Assembly (NCBI RefSeq): GCF_001905385.1
Contig: NZ_LIPF01000004.1
Location: forward strand, 558,001-622,000
Source: Streptomyces sp. CB02414
Lineage (GTDB): Bacteria; Actinomycetota; Actinomycetes; Streptomycetales; Streptomycetaceae
DNA length: 64,000 nucleotides
Direction: 5' to 3'
Made by a program: the position numbers and the translations under genes. The notes beneath the pieces were generated by a model. It was given only the letters and a program-made list of their open reading frames with translations. It did not search any database and was not told the origin of the DNA. Of the stretch, positions 35,107-43,808 are shown piece by piece. Numbering within the stretch: position 1 is the stretch's first letter; each line of letters opens with the position of its first letter.

Positions 35107-36798
35107 ATGGACGCAGTCGTTCCGGGGGCCGCGGTGCGGCCGGAAGCCGACACCGGCGGGGAACTGGACCGTTCCGGACCCTGGCGCGTCGCCGCCGGCC
35201 ACCGGCTCACCGCCGTCGCCCGCACGGTCCGCGCGCTCCTCGCTCCGCACCTCGGCGAACGCCTGCTGTCCCCGGAGGAGGCCGGCACCGCCGCCCGCAC
35301 CCTCGAACTCGTCCTGGACACCGCCGAGCCGGCCCCGCCGCCGCCCGTCGGCCTCTCGCCGCGCGGCACCACGCCGCCCGGCGACGAGTCCTACCGCCTC
35401 ACGGTCACCGAGAACGGCATCACCTGCCGGGCGGCCACTCCCGAGGGGGTCTTCCGCGCCGCCACCACCGCGCTGCAGCTCATCGCCGTCACTTCGGCCC
35501 GCGTCCCGTGCGGGGAACTGGCGGACGCACCGCGGTACGCGTGGCGCGGCCTCATGGTCGACCCGGCGCGCTGCTACCTCACGCCGGCCGAGCTCCGCCG
35601 GATCGTCGACCTCGCCGCGCTCTACAAACTGAACGTCCTGCACCTGCACCTGACCGACAACGAGGGCTGGCGCCTGCCCCCGCCCGACCGGACCGGCACC
35701 AGGGCGGCGGCCACACCGCCGGACGGCCCGGCCCGGCGGTTCTACTCCGCCGAGGACTACCGCGCCCTCCAGGACTACGCGGCCGAGCGCTTCGTCACCG
35801 TCATCCCGGAGATAGACCTGCCCGGCCACTGCGCCGCCCTGCGCGAAGCCGTGCCCGGACTGCCCGCCGCGCCCGCGCCCGAAGGGCTCGAGGGCCGCTT
35901 CCCCTACGTCCCGCCGCTCGACCTCGCGGACCCCGCGACCCACTCACTGGTCGCCTCCGTCCTCACTGAGGTCTGCCGGCTGACCGACGGACCCTACGTG
36001 CACATCGGCGGCGACGAGGCGCTGGGCATGACCGAGGACAGCTTCGCCCTCGCCGTACGGGAACTGCGCGCCCTGGTACGGGCGGCCGGCAAGCGCCCGC
36101 TGGCCTGGCAGGAGGCGTCACGCGCGGGCGTGACACCGGAGGACGTCGCCCAGTTCTGGGTGGACGTGCCCATGATGGACCTGCCCGACACCCAGGAGGA
36201 ACTGGACCTCCGCCCCGACCTGCTCGCGGCCGGCTACACCCTGGCCGTCGTCGCGGCCCTCAAGAGGTTCTTCGCACCCACCGACCACGACCTCGCCCGA
36301 GTCCTGGACGGCGGCGGACGCGTCCTGCTCTCCCCCCAGTCCCACCTCTACCTCGACCGCCGGTACGCACCGGACATCGTCCCGCCCGAACAGGCGGGCA
36401 CCGCGGCCCGCCTGGGCTTCCCCGCGTACCGGCCCCGCGACGTGCGCCACACCGCCGCCTGGGACCCCGCCGCGTACGCGATCCCCGAGGAGCGGATCGC
36501 GGGGATCACGGCCACGGTCTTCGGCGAGTCGATCCAGGGCTTCGACGACCTGACCACCCTGTTGCTTCCGCGCCTGGCCTCCCTCGCCCACACCGCGTGG
36601 ACCGGTAGCGGCCCGGACTGGGAAAGCCACCGTGAAGTCCTCGCCCGCCACGGCGGACTCTGGCGCGAGCGCGGCCTCTCCTACCTGGCCTCCACCGAGA
36701 TCCCCTGGCCGGCCCCGGACCTTCCCGCTGATCTCGGGGAACCCGGCAACTCGCCGAGGAGTACGGCGGGGTGTCCGCGCCCGGGACGAACCGCATAG
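35107..36798 (+). CDS. glycoside hydrolase family 20 (beta-N-acetylhexosaminidase type)
   Basis: A 563-residue protein with no signal peptide. An N-terminal GH20b-like domain precedes a barrel that opens YAWRGLMVDPARCYLTPAEL, followed by LYKLNVLHLHLTDNEGWRL and VIPEIDLPGHCAAL. The catalytic pair is Asp303-Glu304 in HIGGDEALGM. This is the substrate-assisted motif for N-acetylhexosaminides. GGAGG lies just before ATG 35107. It is divergent from the GH1-TetR operon, with operator site 3 between, so it may be a fourth target of the TetR regulator. The last 20 residues are Pro/Arg-rich and may be non-structural. Confidence 0.88.
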   Translation: MDAVVPGAAVRPEADTGGELDRSGPWRVAAGHRLTAVARTVRALLAPHLGERLLSPEEAGTAARTLELVLDTAEPAPPPPVGLSPRGTTPPGDESYRLTVTENGITCRAATPEGVFRAATTALQLIAVTSARVPCGELADAPRYAWRGLMVDPARCYLTPAELRRIVDLAALYKLNVLHLHLTDNEGWRLPPPDRTGTRAAATPPDGPARRFYSAEDYRALQDYAAERFVTVIPEIDLPGHCAALREAVPGLPAAPAPEGLEGRFPYVPPLDLADPATHSLVASVLTEVCRLTDGPYVHIGGDEALGMTEDSFALAVRELRALVRAAGKRPLAWQEASRAGVTPEDVAQFWVDVPMMDLPDTQEELDLRPDLLAAGYTLAVVAALKRFFAPTDHDLARVLDGGGRVLLSPQSHLYLDRRYAPDIVPPEQAGTAARLGFPAYRPRDVRHTAAWDPAAYAIPEERIAGITATVFGESIQGFDDLTTLLLPRLASLAHTAWTGSGPDWESHREVLARHGGLWRERGLSYLASTEIPWPAPDLPADLGEPGNSPRSTAGCPRPGRTA

Positions 36799-36929
36799 GC
36801 CGTCCGCCCGGTCCTGCACGCGGTCGGTGCCGAAGGGCTACGGTGGTTCCCCCTGTCCTCGTCCTCCGCCGCCCGGAGCGCACCGGGCGGGAGAATCGGC
36901 GGGCGGTGACGCCGGAAGGGGCGGGCGGG

Positions 36930-37607
36930 ATGGCTGGACGGGCGCGCTACGGGGCCGGGGTGGTCGCCCTGGCAGGGGTCGCGGTCCTGATTGGGTTGCT
37001 GGGACGGCCGGCGGGCAGTGACCGTGACACCGGGGGGCCCGTCGCGACCCCGGCCTTCTCCGTCGCCCCGGGGTCCTCCGGGCGGCCGGTCACTCCGGTG
37101 CCGGAACGCCCGGTGGAGACACGCCTCAACCTCTTCTCGTTCGACGGACTGTGCCAGGAGGAGGGGAGCCGGCCGGTGCCCCGGGCAGCACGCGTGTCGG
37201 CGTCCGGACCGCGCCCTGTGGTCGTCCATGTCAACGGACTGCTGCACCAGTTCGAGGGCCGGGGCCGCGACCGCACCGATCCGTTCGCACCGCTGCCGGA
37301 GCGGGTGCAACTCGTCGCCTGCGCCCGGTACGAAGGGCTGGGCAAACTCCTCAAGGTGTGCCGGTACGACTCGCCCGCGGCCGGAGCGGGACGGCGGGAG
37401 ATCTCCCATTACGAAGGCCGGTACGAGCTACGGGTCCTGGAGGCCCGCACCGGCCGCCTGCTCGGCACCCACCGCATGGTCGCCCGCACCTCTGCCATCT
37501 GCACGCCGTTCGTCGAACGCGGCGCGGACACCAAGGAGTTCGAGCCTCCGGGCGACACCGTGTTCCGGGACATACTCGGCCCGTACACGCGCGGCGAGAA
37601 GCCCTGA
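36930..37607 (+). CDS. membrane-anchored or secreted protein, function unknown
   Basis: A 225-residue protein. The N-terminal segment YGAGVVALAGVAVLIGLLG is a signal or anchor, followed by a Pro/Ser-rich linker and a domain with four Cys residues (LFSFDGLCQEEG, VACARYEG, VCRYDS, AICTPFVE). I recognise no named family. ATG 36930 follows GGAAGGGGCGGGCGGG. It lies 131 bases after the GH20 gene on the same strand. Confidence 0.6.
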   Translation: MAGRARYGAGVVALAGVAVLIGLLGRPAGSDRDTGGPVATPAFSVAPGSSGRPVTPVPERPVETRLNLFSFDGLCQEEGSRPVPRAARVSASGPRPVVVHVNGLLHQFEGRGRDRTDPFAPLPERVQLVACARYEGLGKLLKVCRYDSPAAGAGRREISHYEGRYELRVLEARTGRLLGTHRMVARTSAICTPFVERGADTKEFEPPGDTVFRDILGPYTRGEKP

Positions 37608-38211
37608 GCGCGGTGCGGCCGGATCCGCGCCCGGACCAAGAAGAGGCCGCGGAGTCCGCGAGCCGTACCTTGAGAGTGTGGGGTCGTCGGCCCAGGGAGG
37701 TGCCCATGCCCTCGCAGTACGTCATGGTGTGGAGGATCCGGCCCGTGTGGTCCAGGACCTCGGCGCCGTTCCCGTCCCGGGTGACGACCTCGTGGAGCAC
37801 GGTCACCCGCGCGACCTCCGCGGCGAAGTAGCCGTAGGCGGTCACCCGTTCCGCGAGCCAGATCAGCGCTTCGGCACCGTCCGGCAGGCGATCCAGGGCA
37901 CGCACCGCCAGGGAGCCGAAGGCGTTCGACAGGCGGCCGGCCTCGGCGGGCGAGCAAGGCGAGCCCGACGGCGACAGGCGCGAGGCCGGTCCCGGTCCAG
38001 GCCCGGACGGTCTCGCTCACCGGCGGGGGACGGACTCGCTTCTCTTGATCACGCCTGGAAGCATGCCACCGCACTGACCTGAGCTCCAAGGCGCGGTGGG
38101 CGATGAGTTTCCTCCAGTGGGAAAGTCTGTTGTCCGAACACCTGCCGGACGAGCACGTCTTGTGGACCAGGTGTGATCCGGAGCACGACTGGTGACAGGA
38201 GACTCGCTCGC
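37608..38211. other. 604-base stretch without a secure gene; possible broken minus-strand coding
   Basis: Minus-strand frames contain protein-like stretches (VSETVRAWTGTGLAPVAVG from GTG 38020, and in a second frame RLSNAFGSLAVRALDRLPDG, continuing VTAYGYFAAEVARVTVLHEV) that would join only with a frameshift near 37950. The second frame has no stop and runs antisense into the 36930-37607 gene. A 41-codon plus-strand ORF at 37706-37831 follows GGGAGG but has unusual composition. I recognise no family. This may be a decayed gene. Confidence 0.35.
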
Positions 38212-38877
38212 ATGACTGGTTCGGAACTGGCAGCAGACCGCGACCCGAAAACCGAGGTCTGGTCATTGATCCGTACGGAGCGAGCGGCTTTGGCAGCCGA
38301 CCTTGCCGACTTGCCCGACGACCGGTGGACGACCCCGTCGCTGTGTGCCGGGTTGACGGTGCGTGAGGTCCTGGCGCACCTGACCGCGGGGGCGAGCCTC
38401 AATGCCGTGCGCTGGCTGGCGGGCGTGATCAGCTGCGGGTTCGACTTCGACAAGCAGGTGGCGATGCGGCTGGCCGAACAGCTCGGTGCGACCCCCGCCG
38501 AAACACTGGACCGGTTCCGGCATGTCGTCCCCAGCAGGACCAAGCCGCCTCTGCCCGCCGTGGCCATGCTCGGCGAGACGATCGTGCATGCGGAGGACAT
38601 CCGGCGTCCCCTGGGCATGCGGCGCGACTACCCGACCCGGGCGGTCACACGGGTCGCCGAGTACTACCGGGGGTCGGATCAGGTCGTCGTTGCCAAGGGA
38701 CGTATCACCGGCCTGCGACTCGTCGCGAACGACGGCCCGTTCGAGACCGGATCCGGGGCAGTCGTGTCCGGCAGCACCCTGGCCCTGACGATGGCCATGA
38801 CCGGACGCGCGGCCCATCTCGACGACCTGGAAGGCGACGGCGTCGAGCTCCTGCGCGAGCGCTGCGGAACGGCGTGA
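38212..38877 (+). CDS. maleylpyruvate isomerase/DinB-family (mycothiol-dependent) protein
   Basis: A 221-residue soluble protein. The opening helix (TEVWSLIRTERAALAADLADL) and WTTPSLCAGLTVREVLAHLT fit the N-terminal domain of the mycothiol-dependent maleylpyruvate isomerase family, with the conserved metal-ligand His in EVLAHL. A second potential ligand is in GETIVHAEDIRRPLG. Related proteins act as mycothiol S-transferases or as unknown metalloenzymes. ATG 38212 follows ACAGGAGA. An upstream in-frame start at 38173 lacks a ribosome site. Confidence 0.8.
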   Translation: MTGSELAADRDPKTEVWSLIRTERAALAADLADLPDDRWTTPSLCAGLTVREVLAHLTAGASLNAVRWLAGVISCGFDFDKQVAMRLAEQLGATPAETLDRFRHVVPSRTKPPLPAVAMLGETIVHAEDIRRPLGMRRDYPTRAVTRVAEYYRGSDQVVVAKGRITGLRLVANDGPFETGSGAVVSGSTLALTMAMTGRAAHLDDLEGDGVELLRERCGTA

Positions 38878-38987
38878 GGGCAGCCTTCCGCGTCGTCCAG
38901 CGCATCCCGATCGTGGAGCCAGTACTCGGGTTTCTTGACGGCGTTGTCGACGACTGTGGAGGATGGGCGAGTGACGGAGGGGGGCCG

Positions 38988-39626
38988 GTGAGCAGACGGC
39001 TTGCGCGCAAGATGCTGCGGCAGATGGCGGCAGGGGGGCCGGTCGAGGTCGCCCCCTTCATCGCGACGACGAAGAAGTTGACCCGCCTCGCCTACGTCGC
39101 CCAGCAGTTCGGATACGCGTACGCGGACATACGGCAGGGCGGCGGGCCACAGGGCAACGGGTACGTGATGCTGATCGTGCCCGACCCCAGCCCGCGAGCC
39201 CGCGCGCGAGCTGCGCGGAACTGGGAGCTGTACCCGGAGGCGATCGACGGGGGAACGCTGCCACCTCTCGTGCCCGAGGCGGTCGAGCTTCTCAAGGCCC
39301 GCATCACGTTCGACATCACCGCCATGTACGGCAACAAGCAGTTGCTTCTGCTCTCGGGTGTCGCCGCCCTTCCGCTGGCTGTGCCCATCGGCTTCGTGCT
39401 CGGCTCGGGTGCCACCGCGGTCGGCATCGCCTGCGCGGCCTGGGCCGCACTGATGGCCCTCACTCCGATCGGATTCGCTGTCAACCGACGTTACACCGGC
39501 AAGTCCGCCGCTCTGCTGGAGGAAGCCTGTTTCGCCCTGGTGGCGGACGAGAACGGCCGACTGCGGTACGTGCCGCCGGAAGGGCAGCTTCCGGGGCACG
39601 GCGACCCCTTCGCGGCAGGGACGTAG
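38988..39626 (+). CDS. membrane protein, function unknown
   Basis: A 212-residue protein with a charged N-terminal half and two central hydrophobic segments (LLLLSGVAALPLAVPIGFVL and GIACAAWAALMALTPIGFAV, about residues 117-160) that form a hairpin, then a soluble tail. No family is recognised. GTG 38988 follows ACGGAGGGGGG; the frame is open back to 38874, but that extension lacks a ribosome site. Confidence 0.6.
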   Translation: MSRRLARKMLRQMAAGGPVEVAPFIATTKKLTRLAYVAQQFGYAYADIRQGGGPQGNGYVMLIVPDPSPRARARAARNWELYPEAIDGGTLPPLVPEAVELLKARITFDITAMYGNKQLLLLSGVAALPLAVPIGFVLGSGATAVGIACAAWAALMALTPIGFAVNRRYTGKSAALLEEACFALVADENGRLRYVPPEGQLPGHGDPFAAGT

Positions 39627-39781
39627 CGAGCGGCACAAGGCCTGCTGGGCCGGGACCCGCACGGCCTGCGGTGGACGAGGTCCTCGTTCCGAGGTCGCGG
39701 TCGGGACGGGACCATCGGCCGAAGCCCGCCACCGCCACCGAGGCGATCATGGGAGTGGTCCGTTCAAGCGGGGGAGGAGCC

Positions 39782-40534
39782 GTGCGGGTGGAGCAGGTGG
39801 ACTGGGTCGAGGTCCCGGCCGGAACGCTGTGTCGGGGTACGCCGGGCGACGAAGTGGCGGCGGTGGCCCGCCGTTACGCGGACACCGGAGTGCCGGTGGA
39901 CTGGTACAAGAAGGAAGTCCCGCGTGCGGAGATCCACGTTCCGGCCTTCCGGATCGCCCGCACGCCCGTCACCGTCGGCCAGTGGGCACCCTTCGCGGCG
40001 GCCTCCGGCCGGCCGGTCCCGGCGACGCCGGTGGACCACCCCGTCATCGGGATCCCCTATGAGGCGGCGACCGCCTACTGCCGGTGGCTCGGGAACCGCA
40101 TCGGCCTCGGCGTGCGACTGCCCACGGAGGACGAGTGGGAGCGCGCCGCGCGGGGCGACGACGACCGGGAGTTCCCGTGGGGCGAGGAGTACCGCACCGG
40201 TCTGGCCAATCTCGTGGACCTCGGCATCGGCACCACGACGCCGGTCGGCTCGTTCCCCGGCGGAGCCAGCCCCTTCGGCGTGCTCGACATGGCGGGCAAC
40301 GCCGACGAGTGGACCTCGACCCCCTACGCGCCCTACCCCGGCGCCCCCGCCGATGTGCCGGGCACCGAGGACTGGGCCTTCGACCGGCACATCACCCGGG
40401 GCGGCGCGTTCCGCCACGACCGGGACCTGGCCCGGTGCGCCCGCCGGCACGGCGCCTACGAGCCGGACCTCGTGGCGATCGGCGTGGGCTTCCGCCTGGC
40501 GGCCCCGGCCCGGCCGGTCGGCGGGACTCAGTAA
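39782..40534 (+). CDS. SUMF1/formylglycine-generating-enzyme-like protein
   Basis: A 250-residue protein with the SUMF1 fold: WVEVPAGTLCRGT at the start, RTPVTVGQWAPFAAASGRP, AATAYCRWLGNRIGLGVRLP, TEDEWERAARG, VLDMAGNADEWTSTPYAPYP and ITRGGAFRHDRDLARCARRH before GVGFRLA. True aerobic formylglycine-generating enzymes carry two active-site Cys in this last block. Here only one Cys is seen, so sulfatase activation is doubtful. An EgtB/PvdO-like or structural role is equally possible. GTG 39782 follows GGGGGAGGA; ATG 39749 is an alternative. The gene overlaps the convergent spermidine-synthase gene by seven bases. Confidence 0.8.
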   Translation: MRVEQVDWVEVPAGTLCRGTPGDEVAAVARRYADTGVPVDWYKKEVPRAEIHVPAFRIARTPVTVGQWAPFAAASGRPVPATPVDHPVIGIPYEAATAYCRWLGNRIGLGVRLPTEDEWERAARGDDDREFPWGEEYRTGLANLVDLGIGTTTPVGSFPGGASPFGVLDMAGNADEWTSTPYAPYPGAPADVPGTEDWAFDRHITRGGAFRHDRDLARCARRHGAYEPDLVAIGVGFRLAAPARPVGGTQ

Positions 40535-42126
40535 TTGCGCCACTCGTCCAGGACGTATTCGAGCACCGCGGGGTCCATCAGGGTGCTCGGCCGTACGTCG
40601 GTGCGGCGGCGGTCGACGGGGAACACGGTCGCCGCTTCGAGCACCGCGTCGTCCAGGTACCGCAGCTCGGGAGCGTCCGCGGCGAGCCGCAGCTCAGGTG
40701 CTTCGCTGTCGCGGGCGGCGAGCACGAAGCCCCAGTTGCCGAAGCTCGGCACATCGACCTGGAACTCCGTGGTCGAGTACCCCGCCTCCTCGATCGTCTT
40801 CGCGATCGACCAGTACGTCTTGGGCGCGAAGAACGGCGATCCGCTCTGCACCATCACCTTGGCCTGCGGCGTCAGGACCCGGCCGAGCAGATGATAGAAC
40901 TCGACCGAGTACAGCTTGGCCAGCGATGCTGAATCAGGGTCGGGGAAGTCGATGACGACCGCGTCGTACTGCTGCCGGGCACCGCGCAGCCAGTTGAAGG
41001 CGTCGGCGTTCACCACTTCGGTCCGCGGGTCGTCCAGCGCGTCCCGGTTGAGCGCGCGCAGCGGCCCGTAGTCCCGCGCCAACCGGGTCATGGCAGGGTC
41101 GAGTTCGACGAGGGTGACGTGCCGGACGTCCTCGTACCGCAGCACCTCGCGCAGCGCGAGCCCGTCACCGCCACCCATGATCAGCACGTTGGAGCGACGG
41201 CCCGACAGCGCGGGGTGGACGAGGGACTCGTGGTAGCGGTACTCGTCGACGGAGCTGAACTGGAGATCGCCGTTCAGGAACAGCCGGATGTCGGGGTCCC
41301 CGGTGAAGGCGGTGGACCGGGTGATGACGATGTCCTGGTACTGGGTGGTCTCGGCGTGCACGATGGGGTCGGCGTACATGTGCTGACGCGCGGTGATCTC
41401 CAGGTCGTCCGCGAACACGTACGTCGTGCAGAGCACGGCCAGCACCGCGGCGACGCCCGCCAGCAGACCGGCCTTCACCATGCGGCGGATCTCGCGGCGG
41501 AAGATGAACACCACGACGATGACGCCGGCGACCGCGTTGACCGAGCCGACCACCAGAGCGCCCTTCAGCTGGCCGAAGGCCGGCAGCAGGAGCAGCGGGA
41601 AGCACAGGCCGCCGACGAGGGCACCGATGTAGTCGACGGCGAACATGTCGGCGACGGCACTGCTCGCGTCCTGCCGGCGGATCCGCTGCAGGAGGGTCAT
41701 CAGGAGCGGGATCTCGGCGCCGATCAGAATGCCGATCACCAGGGACACCACGATCATCGCGGGCATGTAGAGCTGCAGCCAGGCGAAGGCCGCGTACAGG
41801 CCCAGGACGGACAGGCCGCCGATCAGTGCCAGGGCGCCTTCCAGCACCGCGAACGCGACGACCGCGCGACGCCGCAGCGGTTTGGCCGCCAGCGAGCCCA
41901 CACCCATGGCGAAGACCATCACGGAGATGACCACGGAGGTCTGGAGCACCGAGTTGCCGACCAGATAGCTGCCCAGCGCGGTCAGTGCCAGTTCGTAGAC
42001 GAGGCCGCAGGCGGCACAGAGGAAGACGGCGAGCAGCAGAAGGAACCGCGCCCCCCGGGGCGAAGGAGTCCCCGGGGGGCGGGAGGTGGCAGTGGTGCCG
42101 CGGTCGTCCAGGGTGGTGGAACTCAT
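40528..42126 (-). CDS. membrane-fused spermidine/spermine synthase-like protein
   Basis: A 532-residue protein with two parts. Residues 25-240 hold about seven membrane segments (FLLLLAVFLCAACGLVYELA first). The cytosolic C-terminal half is an aminopropyltransferase/methyltransferase fold with MGGGDGLALREVLRYEDV, VTLVELDPAMTRLARDYGPL and VVIDFPDPDSASLAKLYSVEF, motifs typical of polyamine synthases. It lies at the end of a DUF2617-DUF4247-DUF350 operon, 10 bases after the DUF350 gene. Whether it makes polyamines or modifies something at the membrane is unknown. Confidence 0.88.
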   Translation of the reverse strand: MSSTTLDDRGTTATSRPPGTPSPRGARFLLLLAVFLCAACGLVYELALTALGSYLVGNSVLQTSVVISVMVFAMGVGSLAAKPLRRRAVVAFAVLEGALALIGGLSVLGLYAAFAWLQLYMPAMIVVSLVIGILIGAEIPLLMTLLQRIRRQDASSAVADMFAVDYIGALVGGLCFPLLLLPAFGQLKGALVVGSVNAVAGVIVVVFIFRREIRRMVKAGLLAGVAAVLAVLCTTYVFADDLEITARQHMYADPIVHAETTQYQDIVITRSTAFTGDPDIRLFLNGDLQFSSVDEYRYHESLVHPALSGRRSNVLIMGGGDGLALREVLRYEDVRHVTLVELDPAMTRLARDYGPLRALNRDALDDPRTEVVNADAFNWLRGARQQYDAVVIDFPDPDSASLAKLYSVEFYHLLGRVLTPQAKVMVQSGSPFFAPKTYWSIAKTIEEAGYSTTEFQVDVPSFGNWGFVLAARDSEAPELRLAADAPELRYLDDAVLEAATVFPVDRRRTDVRPSTLMDPAVLEYVLDEWRNY

Positions 42127-42136
42127 GGGAGCCGTT

Positions 42137-42574
42137 CTAGGAGAGGGCCGCGCCGACCATGAAGGCGGTGCCCAGGTACATGCCGGCCTGCACCCAGGCG
42201 GCGGGGTGCGGGCGGTCCCCGATGTCCTCCAGGGCGACCGCGCCCATCTGGCCCGGCGCGAGCTTGCCGATCACGATGCCGACCAGTGTCATCACCAGCA
42301 CGCCGGCCAAGCCGTAGAGGAGCGTGCTGAACAGGCCCTGGCCCAGCCCCTCCTCCGACTCGCTGGCCCGGATGGCCTCCATGACGACCAGGCCCACCGC
42401 TACGGACTGGCTGCCCAGCAGCACGGCCGCCCCGCGATTGCGGTCCCGCCACACCACGTGGAAGAGCTTGCCGGGCGTGACAAGGTCCAGGGCGACGAAG
42501 CCGACGGCCATCACGACCAGGCCCACGACTCCGTAGAGCAGGGCCTGACCGGCCGACTCGAAGATCTCGGTCAC
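42137..42574 (-). CDS. DUF350-family membrane protein
   Basis: A 145-residue protein with four membrane segments arranged as two similar hairpins (LYGVVGLVVMAVGFVALDLV and SVAVGLVVMEAI, then LYGLAGVLVMTLVGIVIG and WVQAGMYLGTAFMVGAAL). This internal repeat, each half with an Asp/Lys-containing loop after the first helix, is the DUF350 pattern. Function is not established; genomic studies place DUF350 near spermidine-synthase-like and envelope-stress genes (recall). It sits between the DUF4247 and spermidine-synthase genes. Confidence 0.82.
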   Translation of the reverse strand: MTEIFESAGQALLYGVVGLVVMAVGFVALDLVTPGKLFHVVWRDRNRGAAVLLGSQSVAVGLVVMEAIRASESEEGLGQGLFSTLLYGLAGVLVMTLVGIVIGKLAPGQMGAVALEDIGDRPHPAAWVQAGMYLGTAFMVGAALS

Positions 42575-42638
42575 TGGGATGCCTTTCTGGAGAGCGTCGT
42601 CGAAGCGAGGAGGTGGTGCTGGCCGGCCGGCACGGGGC

Positions 42639-43040
42639 TCACTTGCCTTCGCCCGGACCGCCGCCGCGGTAACTCTGACTGTTCGGGTTGGGCCAATTGA
42701 CGAGGTGCTGCTGGTGGCGGCGGTAACCGTTGCGGTAGTCCTCGATCTCGATCATGCTGCCGCCCCGGTACGGCGAGACGGTCACCATGTCGTCCCCGTA
42801 GCGCAGGAACTGCATGCCGCCCCCGGAAGACCGGTCGAGCGCCTCGCGCTGGTCGTCGATCGCGTCGGCGACCCGAGTGGGGCCACTGTCCTTGTCGAGC
42901 CACCGGGACCCGTTGGAGGTGTACTGGTCGCGGATCCAGGAGCGGGGAACCCCGTCGTCCCCGTCGCTGGAGCAGGCCGCGAGCGAAACGGTGAGCAGAG
43001 CGGCCGCCACCGCTGCGCGGACGAGTCGGGCGCTGTTCAT
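42639..43040 (-). CDS. DUF4247-family lipoprotein
   Basis: A 133-residue lipoprotein. The signal peptide ends in a lipobox (LTVSLAACSS, Cys at residue 24). The short mature domain contains VPRSWIRDQYTSNG, FLRYGDDMVTVSPYRGGSMI and a Gly-rich C-terminus, matching the DUF4247 pattern as I recall it. ATG 43040 overlaps the DUF2617 stop by four bases (ATGA). It is likely attached to the outer face of the membrane and works with the DUF350 and polyamine-synthase-like neighbours. Confidence 0.8.
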   Translation of the reverse strand: MNSARLVRAAVAAALLTVSLAACSSDGDDGVPRSWIRDQYTSNGSRWLDKDSGPTRVADAIDDQREALDRSSGGGMQFLRYGDDMVTVSPYRGGSMIEIEDYRNGYRRHQQHLVNWPNPNSQSYRGGGPGEGK

Positions 43041-43543
43041 CGGGCCTCCAGTCGAGTGCGCGTCGATACGATCTGCCCGTTCTGCGGGTACGTGTGCCAG
43101 GTGCGCCAGGCCAGCGCGGGAGGTGACGCCTCGTCGGTCGCCTCGACGACCACCGCCGTCACCGCCTCCGGCGAACCCGGGAAGGTCCCGCACAGGCTGT
43201 GCTCCGCGTCCGCCGCCCGGCCGAGGACCTGCGCCACCCGCGCGCTGAACTCGTCAGGGTCGAGGCGCGCCGTGGAGGCGCTGAAGTCGTAGGTCCAGCC
43301 CGCCAGTTGCCGGGTGAGTCCGGCCGGCAGCCCCCGGGCGGCACCCGGCAGGCACGCCACGGTCTCCCGCACGGGCCCGGCGAACACCTGGTGCGACGCG
43401 CCGAGCAACCGCATGCGTACGGTCAGTCCCCCCACGAGCGCTTCGCGTTCGGCGAGCGCCGGCCGCTCGCCCAGGTCCAGTGAGAAACAGAGCTGGTCCG
43501 CGTCCGTGTCCAGATAGGGGGCTTGCAGTGACAGTGCGTGCAT
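43037..43543 (-). CDS. DUF2617-family protein
   Basis: A 168-residue soluble protein. MHALSLQAPYLDTDADQLCF and WRTWHTYPQNGQIVSTRTRL are characteristic of the DUF2617 family, which regularly accompanies the DUF4247, DUF350 and spermidine-synthase genes in actinobacteria. It is the first gene of this operon. The function is unknown. Confidence 0.8.
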   Translation of the reverse strand: MHALSLQAPYLDTDADQLCFSLDLGERPALAEREALVGGLTVRMRLLGASHQVFAGPVRETVACLPGAARGLPAGLTRQLAGWTYDFSASTARLDPDEFSARVAQVLGRAADAEHSLCGTFPGSPEAVTAVVVEATDEASPPALAWRTWHTYPQNGQIVSTRTRLEAR

Positions 43544-43808
43544 GCGGCCCCCGGTCCGATATTGCTACGAGCGGCGCTGAGTATGGCACACGGCTCCTCG
43601 GGTGTCCGAACGGCGGGGTACCCGCGGCGGCTCCTTGTCCCACCGCCGCGCCCGCCATCGCCCCTTGAGCCGCTCGGTTGTCCGTGAACTCCCCCGGAAT
43701 TGTCCGTGATCGGTAACGGACGCATCCCACGGCCGCGGTCCTCCGTCCTGCCAGGTGGTCCCGACGGGACCGGGGGACGGCGAGGAACTACGCGAAGGCG
43801 GGACGGAC

